DNA of 34,756 bases, from assembly GCA_947574215.1 (NCBI GenBank), contig CANPIX010000012.1:1-34756 (forward strand), in the 5' to 3' direction. This DNA is from an uncultured Mycoplasmatota bacterium. Lineage in GTDB: Bacteria > Bacillota_I > Bacilli_A > RF39 > UBA660. Every line of letters begins with the position of its first letter. Position 1 is the stretch's first letter. Both the position numbers and the translations under genes were made by a program. The notes below the pieces were generated by a model that ran no database searches, was not told the origin of the DNA, and saw only the letters and a list, made by a program, of their open reading frames with translations. Below are positions 9,218 to 19,372 of this stretch, piece after piece.

Positions 9218-9910
9218 TTATTTCATCGTCCCCTTTTTCTTTTTAGAATAATCTGGTACTGAGCCCAAAATAGTAAATTCAAATTTTCTTTCCACATCGG
9301 ATACACTTTTAATTGTGGTATCAAAATAATAAAATACAAACAAAACAAAAATGGCTAAAATTATTCCCGCACCAATATACAAAACAACTTGTTTTGTTAT
9401 ATTAAAATTAGATGGAAAGTCAGAAATTTCTGCTGAATCTAAAATGGATACATTCGATAAATTGTAAAGTTCTTTCGCCTCTTTTCCGAAAACTTCTGCC
9501 ACTTCATTAGCAATTAAATAAGCTTTTTTGGCTTCCACATCGGTAACAGAAATTTCAATAATTTCTGTATCTTTTACAGAACCCACATTAATCATTTTTG
9601 CTAACAAAGCCGTATCGTATTCCAAATTCAAATTCTCAATAACTTGATTTAAAACTCTTCTACTTTTAACAATTTGCTGATAGGTACTCACAAGCTTTGA
9701 ATTTACAGTTAAATCCGATTGCGTAATACTTGAAGTTTCATTACTACTAAATCCAGTCAAGATAATACTTGTTTTTGAAGTATATTTTGGTTGTTGTAAA
9801 AAAACAGAATAGAAACAACCAATTGTAACCACTAAGGCAACTATCGCAAAAAACTGTACGCTTTTTGATAAAAAATAGATTAATAAATCTTTAATATCAA
9901 GTTCTTCCAT
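9218..9910 (-). CDS. cpsC: CpsC/CapA-type Wzz polysaccharide co-polymerase / kinase activator
   Basis: Two TMs flanking an extracellular domain, P-rich second TM region; adjacent to cpsD. Confidence 0.88.
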   Translation of the reverse strand: MEELDIKDLLIYFLSKSVQFFAIVALVVTIGCFYSVFLQQPKYTSKTSIILTGFSSNETSSITQSDLTVNSKLVSTYQQIVKSRRVLNQVIENLNLEYDTALLAKMINVGSVKDTEIIEISVTDVEAKKAYLIANEVAEVFGKEAKELYNLSNVSILDSAEISDFPSNFNITKQVVLYIGAGIILAIFVLFVFYYFDTTIKSVSDVERKFEFTILGSVPDYSKKKKGTMK

Positions 9911-9934
9911 AAATTCCTCTTCCTATTCTATTCA

Positions 9935-9970
9935 AAATTATAGCATAGGCTTATTTTTTTGTATAGAATA
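9935..9970 (-). promoter_or_regulatory. Candidate extended -10 promoter of cpsCDB
   Basis: Minus strand ...CCTATGCTATAATTTTG: TGN-TATAAT upstream of the cpsC start. Confidence 0.5.
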
Positions 9971-10009
9971 AATTTCTACACCTAAGCAGAAAACATTAAA
10001 AAAAACATC

Positions 10010-10483
10010 TTAATTTTTAAGACATTCTTTTTCTTTCTTTTTAACAAATAAAAATGTTAAACACACACCCACCGTTGCCCCGCAAGTATCTAAGAATACA
10101 TCCAAAATACGTGCTGTTCTTTCACTTACAAAATATTGATGGAATTCATCACTGCAAGCATACAAAAAACATAGTAGGATTGTTGATAAAATTGGATGCT
10201 TCCATTGGTACACTTTTAGTGTAAAATAAAGTAAAATTCCAAGAATAAAATAAATAAAAAAATGAGCACTTTTACGTATTAAAATTCGTGTATTTTTAAT
10301 AAAATTGATTTCATCCATAGAAGTACTTTCTTTTTTGGTTAATTCTTTTTGAATTTCAAATGTTTTTTTGGCTACTTCATCACTTAAACTTTGACTTTTT
10401 TGCGCATTTTGATTAGAAAAACAAAAGATTATAAACATACAAAGAAAAACCAAAACAGGATAAATAATTTTTTTATCTTTCAT
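10010..10483 (-). CDS. VanZ-family membrane protein
   Basis: FCFSNQNAQKSQSLS..., RKSAHFFIYFILGILLY, DEFHQYFVSERTARILDVFLDTCGATVG. Confidence 0.88.
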   Translation of the reverse strand: MKDKKIIYPVLVFLCMFIIFCFSNQNAQKSQSLSDEVAKKTFEIQKELTKKESTSMDEINFIKNTRILIRKSAHFFIYFILGILLYFTLKVYQWKHPILSTILLCFLYACSDEFHQYFVSERTARILDVFLDTCGATVGVCLTFLFVKKKEKECLKN

Positions 10484-11921
10484 TTATAACCTCATTTATT
10501 TTTTGTTTGGCTTTTTCAATACTATTTTTATCAGGTTCCATAACGTACAATTTGTACTTAGTACCCATACTATGCGTATAGTCCATAGAACCACTTCCAG
10601 TAACCGCAATACTTTCTATTTTCCAAGAAGGCATTTTATCCAATTGGTATTTGATAATTGAAGTAATTTCTTCTGAAGACAAATCTGTTGTAAAACTTTT
10701 ATCCAAAGCATTTAAAATACTATTGTATTTGCTTATTAGTATATGAGATTTTGTCATTTTTTCAAATATTGCTGTAATAACTTGTTGTTGATTCGCTCCA
10801 CGATGATGATCTCCAGTTGTATAAGCAAAACGTTCTCTTGCATAAGCCAAAGCTTCTGCACCTCCAAAATGATTCCATCCCTTATTTACATACACTTTTT
10901 TATTAGTCCAAGCTTGAAAAGATTTATCCGAATAAATATCAATCCCACCAATCACATCTACTAGTTTTACAACCGTATTAAAATTTACTCTCACATAATG
11001 GGAAATATCAATTGCATACAAGTTCTCTAAAGTTTCAATACTTTTTTCAATTCCGTAAATGCCTGCGTGTGTTAATTTATCTTTTAATCCTGTAGTTCCT
11101 GCAAGTTGTACATAATAATCTCTTGGGGTATTTAGAAGTAAAATATGATGCGTAACTGGATTTACAATCACAAGTTGGTTGACGTCACTTCTACCTCTTA
11201 CACTATCAACATTTCCCCATTTATCGATTCCACTTATATACAAAATGAAAGGTTGTGTAAGAAGTTCTAGTTCCTTCTTATTTTCTTCATCTTCAATATG
11301 AGCTTTTATTTGAATCTCAAAAGAATATATAGATTTTACTTTTTCAAAAAAATCTTCAATTTCGTCTTTAGCAATCGTAATATAACTTTCCTCTAAAACA
11401 ATTGCATCTACACTTCCGTCGAAAAGAGATTCTATTAAACCACCAAATTCTTCTTTTAACATTTCATTGAATGTTATTTGTTTGTTCAATTCTTGTTTTA
11501 TTTTTTCATAGTATTCATTATCCAAAAAAAGAATATTTTTATCTTTTAAATCCATTAAGTTATTATAACGATCATTATTTAATGTTAGCACAGAATAAGA
11601 AAGAATATCGTAGTCTACTTTTGTATTAACAATAAACGAATTCATTTTAAAAAGGTAATAAGAACCCAAAACAAAAATTATAGAAAACAAACAAAGAAAA
11701 AAGACACTTAGAATTTGAACGAATTTCCGTTTTTTGTAAAGTAAATAAAATAGAAAAAAATTTACCAAAACAATTCCAATAATCCCACTCAACAAATATT
11801 TTGTAGGTATAATATTTATTTTAGATAAAAAATAAGTAAATACTAAAAAACTTCCTATCCAAAAACAGGTAAATAAAATTTTTATGAATAAAGTTAACAA
11901 TTGTAACTTATTATTTTTCAT
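10473..11921 (-). CDS. LytR-CpsA-Psr (LCP) family glycopolymer ligase, CpsA-like
   Basis: RGRSDVNQLVIVNPVTHHILLLNTPRDYYV, THAGIYGIEKSIETLENL, YARERFAYTTGDHHRGANQQQVI. Confidence 0.92.
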   Translation of the reverse strand: MKNNKLQLLTLFIKILFTCFWIGSFLVFTYFLSKINIIPTKYLLSGIIGIVLVNFFLFYLLYKKRKFVQILSVFFLCLFSIIFVLGSYYLFKMNSFIVNTKVDYDILSYSVLTLNNDRYNNLMDLKDKNILFLDNEYYEKIKQELNKQITFNEMLKEEFGGLIESLFDGSVDAIVLEESYITIAKDEIEDFFEKVKSIYSFEIQIKAHIEDEENKKELELLTQPFILYISGIDKWGNVDSVRGRSDVNQLVIVNPVTHHILLLNTPRDYYVQLAGTTGLKDKLTHAGIYGIEKSIETLENLYAIDISHYVRVNFNTVVKLVDVIGGIDIYSDKSFQAWTNKKVYVNKGWNHFGGAEALAYARERFAYTTGDHHRGANQQQVITAIFEKMTKSHILISKYNSILNALDKSFTTDLSSEEITSIIKYQLDKMPSWKIESIAVTGSGSMDYTHSMGTKYKLYVMEPDKNSIEKAKQKINEVINER

Positions 11922-13450
11922 GACAACGAACTCCTTTCTTTCCTATGATGGTTTTTCAACAAGTTTTTATAATAATTAAAATGATCGTTTTTCCAAAATA
12001 AACAGAATAGTATTAGATTAGGAATAAATAATGCTACTATAAGATTCCATAAGAATTCCATAATTATAGTAGAGAAAACAAAGATGTTGGCTATAAAATA
12101 GGTAAATCCTATGATTAATAAAAATAAGAAAAAATACGCTACTGTTTCAATAAGATAATTTCCATACTTTCGTTGGAACAATTTTGCATAAACAAATTTT
12201 GGATAACTAAAAATCCATAAAACAAGACTACTAATTAACGTTCCCATAAAAACACCTGTTAAACCAAATCTTTTTACTAAAAGAATACTAACTACAATAT
12301 TTAAAAAAGATTCAATGATAGGAACAAAACGGTCTTCATATAAAATTCCAGCAGCTTCTTTAAAAACAGAATAGGTATATCTAGAACATCTTTGAAAATG
12401 ATTTAAAGTCAAAACAACTAAAACCGAAAAAGGAAGCAAATAAATGGCTCCAATCCACAAAGTTACAAAACTATCCATTATAATAAATAGACAAACACTT
12501 GTAAAAGTAGAAATCCAAAAATTTAAAAAACGAATTCTTTTAAACACTAAAAAATGTTTCTCTTTTGTTTCGGTAACTAATAAATTTCCAATACTAGCGG
12601 TTGTTTCTTTAATAACTTGCATAAATATTTTTTGAACTGCGTCAATGATTAAATGATAATTAGAATACAATCCTACAGTAACAAGTCCTAAAAATTTTGA
12701 GATAATAATATTATCCGTACCAAAAACAATGAATCCGCCAATTTGATGAAAAAAAGATGCTTTTACTTTTTTAAATATATCCTTTTCTAATGATTTAGAG
12801 AGTGGCTCTACTTTTTTTTCTTTTAAATAAGGATAGAGTTTATTTGCGAGAAACGTAATAGCTAGATTTTCTAAAACTCGCATTGTTATTTTTATTTCCA
12901 AATACAAATAATAATTTTTTGTTAAGAATAAAAATAAAAGCTGTATACCATTTAAAAGAATAGTATAAAAAATATGAACAATCTGAATAAGATAATTTTT
13001 TTGCTGTGCGTATAAAATACTTCTTTTGTAAGACAACAAATAGGAACAAATTGTATCCAATAAAAATAATAAATAAACTATATAGATATTTACATTTATA
13101 TTAATTTCCCCAACAATTGATGGCAGAAAAAACAAAATTCCTATTCCTATAAAAAAAACGATTCCCGCAATACAACGATAACTTTTTTTATAAAAACGCA
13201 TCAAAGATTTTATAGTCTTAATATCTTCTTGAGCAATAGGCTTATAAAGATTATAAATTATTGCACTTCCTATTCCCATTTCAACAATAGACATCATAGA
13301 CAAAATATTTGTAAATAACCCATTTAATCCTAAATATTCACTTCCAAGTATTTTTAAAAAAACGGCTTGTGCAACGAATCCAATCAAAACAGAAATAATG
13401 TTAGATCCTAAAGAGGCCATTCCATTTTTCATAGAGTTTTTGGTACGCAT
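11918..13450 (-). CDS. Polysaccharide flippase (Wzx-like, MOP superfamily)
   Basis: ~12 TM protein; N-term LGSNIISVLIGFVAQAVFLKILGSEYLGLNGLFTNILSM. Confidence 0.88.
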   Translation of the reverse strand: MRTKNSMKNGMASLGSNIISVLIGFVAQAVFLKILGSEYLGLNGLFTNILSMMSIVEMGIGSAIIYNLYKPIAQEDIKTIKSLMRFYKKSYRCIAGIVFFIGIGILFFLPSIVGEININVNIYIVYLLFLLDTICSYLLSYKRSILYAQQKNYLIQIVHIFYTILLNGIQLLFLFLTKNYYLYLEIKITMRVLENLAITFLANKLYPYLKEKKVEPLSKSLEKDIFKKVKASFFHQIGGFIVFGTDNIIISKFLGLVTVGLYSNYHLIIDAVQKIFMQVIKETTASIGNLLVTETKEKHFLVFKRIRFLNFWISTFTSVCLFIIMDSFVTLWIGAIYLLPFSVLVVLTLNHFQRCSRYTYSVFKEAAGILYEDRFVPIIESFLNIVVSILLVKRFGLTGVFMGTLISSLVLWIFSYPKFVYAKLFQRKYGNYLIETVAYFFLFLLIIGFTYFIANIFVFSTIIMEFLWNLIVALFIPNLILFCLFWKNDHFNYYKNLLKNHHRKERSSLS

Positions 13451-13452
13451 AA

Positions 13453-14640
13453 CTACGTTTCCTTTCCATCAAAAATTATTTTCCAAAGTTGACCTACATT
13501 TTCAATGGAAAATTTTTTCACTTGTTTTTTAACTATTTCCGACATCTCTTTTCTTATGTCCTCATTTTCTGCTAAAAAATGCATCGCATCCGCCAACTGA
13601 GTGACATTGTTTTTCTCAACTAAAATTCCACAACGCTTATTTTCAAATATTTCAGTAATAGATGGCAAATCAAAACTTATCACTGGCAACCCAAAAGACA
13701 TCGCTTCTGTAACAACCATTCCCCATCCTTCCCACAAAGAAGTCATTACATATAAAGAAGAATTCAAATAATATTTAGAAACATCATTCGTTTTTTCTGT
13801 TAAAAAAATTCGATTTTGTAAATGATAATTTGCTATTAATTTTTGATAATTTTCTTTTTCCTCTCCTTCTCCCACAATGTATAAATTCCATGTATCATTT
13901 GTTTTTGAAAAAATTGAAAAAGCTTCTATTAACTTGTCAAAGCCTTTTACAAAAGTATATCTTCCAACGGCTAGAAAATTTGGCTTTGTTAAATCACTTA
14001 CAAGAGTAGAACAAAAACTGTTAGGATTTGGAATAACCTGAGGGGTAAAATGAAATTCTTTTTTCATTTGGAGTTGGTCATCTTTTGTTTGAACCACATA
14101 GAAATCAATATGAGAGAAAAGATAGGAGATAAAAGAATTTTGATAGTAAAGACGATGAGCTTTTGTTTGAAAATAAGAAGCAAAAGTACTGTGTTGCCAA
14201 GCAATCACTTTTATATTTTTTAAATTAGGTTTTAGTACAGCTAGTATACTAAAATATTCACTTGCAACGCCAATTATAAAATCATAAGAATTTTTTGTGA
14301 TGGTCTGTACTAATATTTTTTTGTCTAAAAAATTACAATGCATACTTTTTAAAAATCTTACATTGTGCTTTAAAAATCCATATTTTGAATTCCATTTACA
14401 TATTATTTTATATATTTTTCTCGTAATTCGATTCCAAAAACAATTGTAAGAATCCAAAAATTGAATCTTTATTTTTTTATTCAACTGATAGAGCGAATAA
14501 TCTATTTTTTTATGCCGATCAGTAAGCAAAAAAGAAACTTCATAATTTTGTTGCACCAAATAATTGGCAAGTGTTGTAACAACTCTTTGCTCTCCTCCTA
14601 AAGTAAAAGGAGAATTCATAAAAAAACAAACCTTTTTCAT
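13453..14640 (-). CDS. Glycosyltransferase family 4
   Basis: GGEQRVVTTLANYL; AVGRYTFVKGFDKLIEAF; SLWEGWGMVVTEAMSFGLPVISFD. Confidence 0.92.
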   Translation of the reverse strand: MKKVCFFMNSPFTLGGEQRVVTTLANYLVQQNYEVSFLLTDRHKKIDYSLYQLNKKIKIQFLDSYNCFWNRITRKIYKIICKWNSKYGFLKHNVRFLKSMHCNFLDKKILVQTITKNSYDFIIGVASEYFSILAVLKPNLKNIKVIAWQHSTFASYFQTKAHRLYYQNSFISYLFSHIDFYVVQTKDDQLQMKKEFHFTPQVIPNPNSFCSTLVSDLTKPNFLAVGRYTFVKGFDKLIEAFSIFSKTNDTWNLYIVGEGEEKENYQKLIANYHLQNRIFLTEKTNDVSKYYLNSSLYVMTSLWEGWGMVVTEAMSFGLPVISFDLPSITEIFENKRCGILVEKNNVTQLADAMHFLAENEDIRKEMSEIVKKQVKKFSIENVGQLWKIIFDGKET

Positions 14641-14641
14641 T

Positions 14642-15544
14642 CTACCACTTCCTATTTATTTTTAATAATCCTCCCAGATACACTAGTGCTTCTTTTGTAT
14701 TGTAATTTACAAATCCCCCTGCTGGAGTAAAGGTAAGTTCCCCAAAATAGATTTTTCCCTTTATATTATATAAATCAACTCGTACAAAAGCAAATTCTTT
14801 GGATAGGTCCTCTGCAATATGGATCATTTCTTTTAAATTTTCTGGTTTTGGAATTATTAAATTCGAACGATACTTCGATAAGCTATAATCTAAATAATTC
14901 CAATTAGTATCGTAATAATCCAATTTTAAAGATTTTTCTCTATCCGAGCAAACCAAAATACAATGTACTTCTCCATCAAAACAATAAAATTTATAATCGA
15001 TTGGCATTGCATTTTTTGAATCTTCTAAATATTCTTCTGCAAAAATTTTGGGTTTAATAAAGGAATAATGGTATTCCAAATTATTTTTAGCAAAATTTTG
15101 TTTCAAAGCTTGCGTAAGGGCTTTTTTACACAAAGAAATATCATTTTCCTGATTCTCCAAAAAAAGAAATACATTTCCACATCCATTGTTCGGTTTTAAA
15201 ACAAACCTTTTTGGTAATGTATGAAAATCAATTTCATCAAAATGACCATAAACTCCATAAATTTTTGGCAATATCTTTTCATACCCTTTTTTTATAATGA
15301 ATTCTCGAACCGCAATTTTATCCGCTAAAATTCCATATTTTTTTTCTTTACGATATTGAAACACAATCAACCAATGAATTTTTTCATTAAAATCTATTGG
15401 ATTATTCAAATTCAAACTTTTTTTCATTCTATGTTTGTAAATAAGTTTATGAGCCAACGTTGGTGGAAGAAACCAAAAAAGTTCTTTAATTATTTTTTTG
15501 CACCATTTCTTCATAAAATGATTCTCCTTCCAATTTTTTTTCAT
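14642..15544 (-). CDS. TupA-like ATP-grasp protein
   Basis: DFNEKIHWL, RFVLKPNNGCGNVFL, DYKFYCFDGEV, FVRVDLYNIKGKIYFGELTFTPAGG; overlaps 3' end of upstream GT2 gene. Confidence 0.8.
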   Translation of the reverse strand: MKKNWKENHFMKKWCKKIIKELFWFLPPTLAHKLIYKHRMKKSLNLNNPIDFNEKIHWLIVFQYRKEKKYGILADKIAVREFIIKKGYEKILPKIYGVYGHFDEIDFHTLPKRFVLKPNNGCGNVFLFLENQENDISLCKKALTQALKQNFAKNNLEYHYSFIKPKIFAEEYLEDSKNAMPIDYKFYCFDGEVHCILVCSDREKSLKLDYYDTNWNYLDYSLSKYRSNLIIPKPENLKEMIHIAEDLSKEFAFVRVDLYNIKGKIYFGELTFTPAGGFVNYNTKEALVYLGGLLKINRKW

Positions 15545-16493
15545 ATTCTTTGGTTTTTTTTTCTAAACGTTTACACGAACTAGGTTTTAAAAAATAAATA
15601 CATTGTTTTAAAAAAGGAACTTTTCGAAACACTTTTTTATAAAAATACTTTAAATAAATTTTTCCTGAAATTTTATTGTATTGTTTTAATAAATTTACAC
15701 TATAATGAAAATGTTTTCTATCCTCTAAGCTACTATAAAACAATTGAAGATAATTGTTGTAATAAATTTCCTTTTCATTATACTTTTCTATTTCTTCATG
15801 AAATTTTGTAAAAAACATATTTTTTGTCTCCAACATTTTTTCAAAATTAGGAACATTGTTTTTATCGTCTGTGCATTTAACAACCAAAAATTCATTTAAC
15901 GGAATAGCTTTACCAAAAGAAAAAAAACGTAACATATATTCTATATCTTGATGGCGAACAAAATTCTCATCAAAAAGCCCATTTTTTAAGATGGCTTCTT
16001 TTCGAAAAAAAAGATTACTTCCTGTTCCAAATATATTTCTCTGATTTAAAAGTTCTTGCTTCACATCTTTGTGTGAAGTAGCTTGAATTTTTTTTATAAA
16101 TTTATTATTTTGTCTATACAAAACCGCAGTATAAGCACAATCGTACTCTCGATTTTTTTCTAATAGATCAACCAATTTTTGAAGACGATTGGGTAAAAAA
16201 TAATCGTCATCATCTAAAAAAGTAATGTAATCCCCAGTTGCTTGTTTTATCCCTGTGTTTCTTGCCACTGCTCCATTCTGATTTTTTTTATGTGTTAAAT
16301 ATACTATGGATTTATTAAGAATATAATTTTTTAATTTCTTTTCATTTTCCCTTCGATAAGTGGAATTTTCATCATTATCGTCTACAATAATAATTTCTAT
16401 ATTTTTATAATTTTGAGCCAAGACGCTATGAATAGCTCGCACTAAACTATCCGCTCTTTTATACGTTGGGATGATTACCGTAACTTTTTTCAT
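15486..16493 (-). CDS. Glycosyltransferase family 2
   Basis: VTVIIPTYKRADSLVRAIHSVLAQNYKNIEIIIVDDNDEN ... FLDDDDYFLPNRL. Confidence 0.92.
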   Translation of the reverse strand: MKKVTVIIPTYKRADSLVRAIHSVLAQNYKNIEIIIVDDNDENSTYRRENEKKLKNYILNKSIVYLTHKKNQNGAVARNTGIKQATGDYITFLDDDDYFLPNRLQKLVDLLEKNREYDCAYTAVLYRQNNKFIKKIQATSHKDVKQELLNQRNIFGTGSNLFFRKEAILKNGLFDENFVRHQDIEYMLRFFSFGKAIPLNEFLVVKCTDDKNNVPNFEKMLETKNMFFTKFHEEIEKYNEKEIYYNNYLQLFYSSLEDRKHFHYSVNLLKQYNKISGKIYLKYFYKKVFRKVPFLKQCIYFLKPSSCKRLEKKTKEYEKKLEGESFYEEMVQKNN

Positions 16494-16501
16494 GATTTCA
16501 C

Positions 16502-17671
16502 CTATTTGTTTTTTATTAAATATTTACTATTATAGCACAAAACGAACAAATACATAAAGTATTCATAAGAATACGCTTCTGTTAACATCATAACAAGAAA
16601 AACAAACATCGTAACAGATAGAATTTTAGAAACATCATGTTTTTTATATTTATACAATTCTTTAAAAGATGTAAATGCTATAAGAATTATACTAATACTT
16701 CCAATAATTCCCGTTTTATATAGAATCTCTAAAAATTGATTGTGAGCATGATAAGATTGTAAAAAATGCGTTTTACTTAGCCTATACAAGCGATCTTCAA
16801 TTCCATATCCCAAGAAAGGCTGTTCTTGTATAAAACCGATAACATAATCCCAAATATAGACTCTTCCTGTTAAAGTTACATCTCGATGAAAAACATTTAC
16901 AATAAGAGAAGAAAATAAATTTTGAATTTTAAACACAACAATGGAAAAAAATAAAAAAATAGAAGTAAAAACATACGTTTTTATATTGAAAAAAGAACAT
17001 TTTTTTAACAATGGTTTTACTAAAGAAAAAATACTAATTAGTAAAATTCCCACTAAAGAAGTGCTACTATCTACTAACAATAAAGAAAAACAGGAAATAA
17101 AAAGCAAAATATAATTTCTTAATGTCAATTTTCCTTTTTTATAAAAAGAATGTACATAACTTACAGCAATAGCAGGCAAAATAAATAATATATGTATGTT
17201 TTTATATCCTAAAAGCCAATTGTCTCTATACCCACTAGCATCCAAATACATTCCATTTGGATACATTAAAATACTAACAAAATTAAGAAGTATCAATGAG
17301 TAAAGTAAAAATTCTAAGGCTTCCAATAAAGAATCTATATGCGTTTTCATTCCTAAGTCTATTATTAGAGATAAAGTTAAAACTTGAACAATCGTAGAAA
17401 TACAACTTGAAATATCTCCATTATTAATTAAAGTAGAAAATAATAAAATGATTAAATAAAGCACAATAAAATAAATAATTTTAGACACTTTATTTTTTTT
17501 TAAGCTTAATCCTACAACAAAAAGAAAAGCAACATAAGGAAAATAATTATAAATTAAATTGATTGTTGGAAAAAACACTCCTAATGATCTAGGTTTAAAA
17601 AAAGAAAATAAAAGTATAAAATACAATAAAATCCATTTCCAATTTTTTTTCTTACTAACATCTGTCCCCAT
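16502..17671 (-). CDS. O-antigen polymerase/ligase-like protein (Wzy)
   Basis: Polytopic; RVYIWDYVIGFIQEQPFLGYGIED ... HAHNQFLEILYKTGIIG (Wzy_C signature). Confidence 0.85.
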   Translation of the reverse strand: MGTDVSKKKNWKWILLYFILLFSFFKPRSLGVFFPTINLIYNYFPYVAFLFVVGLSLKKNKVSKIIYFIVLYLIILLFSTLINNGDISSCISTIVQVLTLSLIIDLGMKTHIDSLLEALEFLLYSLILLNFVSILMYPNGMYLDASGYRDNWLLGYKNIHILFILPAIAVSYVHSFYKKGKLTLRNYILLFISCFSLLLVDSSTSLVGILLISIFSLVKPLLKKCSFFNIKTYVFTSIFLFFSIVVFKIQNLFSSLIVNVFHRDVTLTGRVYIWDYVIGFIQEQPFLGYGIEDRLYRLSKTHFLQSYHAHNQFLEILYKTGIIGSISIILIAFTSFKELYKYKKHDVSKILSVTMFVFLVMMLTEAYSYEYFMYLFVLCYNSKYLIKNK

Positions 17672-17688
17672 TTTTATTCCTCACTTTT

Positions 17689-18489
17689 CTAAGAATTGTA
17701 ACTAAAACTTCCCGTAAATAAATTTTTTAAAGCTTTAAAAAACGACATATTTTTTTTGTACTCTTGGTGTTTTCGTATTGCAAAATCAAAATTAAATAAA
17801 AAATATAAATATTTATGCATTCTTTTAAAAGAAGCTCCTTTTGCCAATAAAAATGCATCATTCATTCCTTGGTACCATGTAGAAGGTCTTTTATTTTCAA
17901 TTTGGCATAAAACATAAGCATCACTTGCGATGTTCAAACCTCTTTTTAAACAATCCGATACAAAAATATTTTCTTCTCCTAAAATATATTTTCCAGATCC
18001 TGTTCCAAAATCTTCATCAAATCGAAAAGACTGTATTGAGCGGAAACGAAAAGTCAAAGATACTGAAGAAGCTCGAAAAAGATTTATTTGATTTAGTTTT
18101 TTGCCTATTTTTTTATTGAGTTTTCCATTTGGTTTTCGAATATTAAAAACAATTCCGTCTGAATTATTTTTCAAATAAGCTTCGGAGACTTTTTTAGGAT
18201 AATCTTCAAAAAAATGAATATCGTCATCAGTAAAAATTATTATATCTGTGTTTGGATCCACAAACTGAAGCGCTTTGTTTCTACTTTTGCTAATCCCTCT
18301 TTCTGGACTTGAAATAATTTTTACAACATGTTCATCTATTTTTATTTCTTCATAAGACTCCAAACTACATTTACATTGATTTATAAAAATAGCATCTGTT
18401 TTTAAATTCATTTCTTTGTATAATTTTCTTATGTTTTTATTATACATTGTTGCTACTAACACTTCAATTTTCATATTTACCCCATCCAA
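17689..18489 (-). CDS. Glycosyltransferase family 2-like
   Basis: PERGISKSRNKALQF, IIIFTDDDIHF; possible start at internal MKIEVLVATMY. Confidence 0.8.
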   Translation of the reverse strand: MDGVNMKIEVLVATMYNKNIRKLYKEMNLKTDAIFINQCKCSLESYEEIKIDEHVVKIISSPERGISKSRNKALQFVDPNTDIIIFTDDDIHFFEDYPKKVSEAYLKNNSDGIVFNIRKPNGKLNKKIGKKLNQINLFRASSVSLTFRFRSIQSFRFDEDFGTGSGKYILGEENIFVSDCLKRGLNIASDAYVLCQIENKRPSTWYQGMNDAFLLAKGASFKRMHKYLYFLFNFDFAIRKHQEYKKNMSFFKALKNLFTGSFSYNS

Positions 18490-18490
18490 A

Positions 18491-19291
18491 TCATCCTCTA
18501 TAATTTTCTTTGTTTTTACGTTTGTAAATTCTCTTTTTTATGGCATGATAAGCGTAACCAACAAAACAGTAGCAAGATTTAATAAATGAAAGATTTTCTA
18601 TATTACGGTACAAATACCAGGTTCCTTTCATTGCTTTCCATTTATTACTTGATAAAGAATTAGGTACAACGCGATAATAAGACAAAACTTTAGGAATTCC
18701 ATAACAAGAAAAACCATTTTTCAATAGTTTGCACCATAAAGCCGCATCTTGTCTCCTTCTAAGATTTTCCATAGCCAAAATTTCTATTCCAACCATTTCT
18801 TTATTAATCATAACACCTACTGTTTGTATAATTGTGTTTCTTAAATAATAATTGTAAGTTATTTTTTTCGGCATTCTTATAACTTTATTTAAAGAATTTC
18901 CATTTTTATCTATTTTTTCATAATCTGTACAAGTAAAAGCGTAATTATTATCTTTCATAAATTGAACTTGGTATTCTAATTTTTCAAATGCCCAAATATC
19001 ATCTGCATCCAAATAAGCGATAAACTTTCCCTTTGCTTTTGCTAAAGCATAATTTCGAGCAATTCCTGCACCACTATTTTTCTTTAATTGATAACATTTT
19101 ATTCTCTTGTCTCGATTAGCAAATGATTGGGCGATAAAAAAAGATTTATCGGAAGAACAATCATCCACAATAATCATCTCAAAATTACTATAACTTTGTT
19201 TTAAAACGCATTCTATTGTCTCAGTTATCCATTTTTCACTATTATACATTGGAGTAATAATAGAAATAAGTTCGTCTTGACCCATATTCAT
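18491..19291 (-). CDS. Glycosyltransferase family 2
   Basis: LISIITPMYNSEKWITETIECVLKQSYSNFEMIIVDDCSSD ... AYLDADDIW. Confidence 0.92.
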   Translation of the reverse strand: MNMGQDELISIITPMYNSEKWITETIECVLKQSYSNFEMIIVDDCSSDKSFFIAQSFANRDKRIKCYQLKKNSGAGIARNYALAKAKGKFIAYLDADDIWAFEKLEYQVQFMKDNNYAFTCTDYEKIDKNGNSLNKVIRMPKKITYNYYLRNTIIQTVGVMINKEMVGIEILAMENLRRRQDAALWCKLLKNGFSCYGIPKVLSYYRVVPNSLSSNKWKAMKGTWYLYRNIENLSFIKSCYCFVGYAYHAIKKRIYKRKNKENYRG

Positions 19292-19372
19292 TCAATCCTT
19301 TGTATCTTTTCTTTTTTACTACATATATTATAGCAGAATTTTTATTTTTTTCCCATAAAAAATGAGCAATAT

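Noticed and set aside
10743-10964. Plus-strand ORF antisense to the LCP gene
   Set aside because: Shadow ORF inside conserved domain.
12444-13049. Small ORFs on both strands within the Wzx gene
   Set aside because: Overlap a full-length intact membrane protein; out-of-frame or antisense by-products of AT-rich sequence.
15356-15583. Plus-strand ORF antisense to TupA-like and GT2 overlap
   Set aside because: Shadow ORF in a region already coding on the minus strand.
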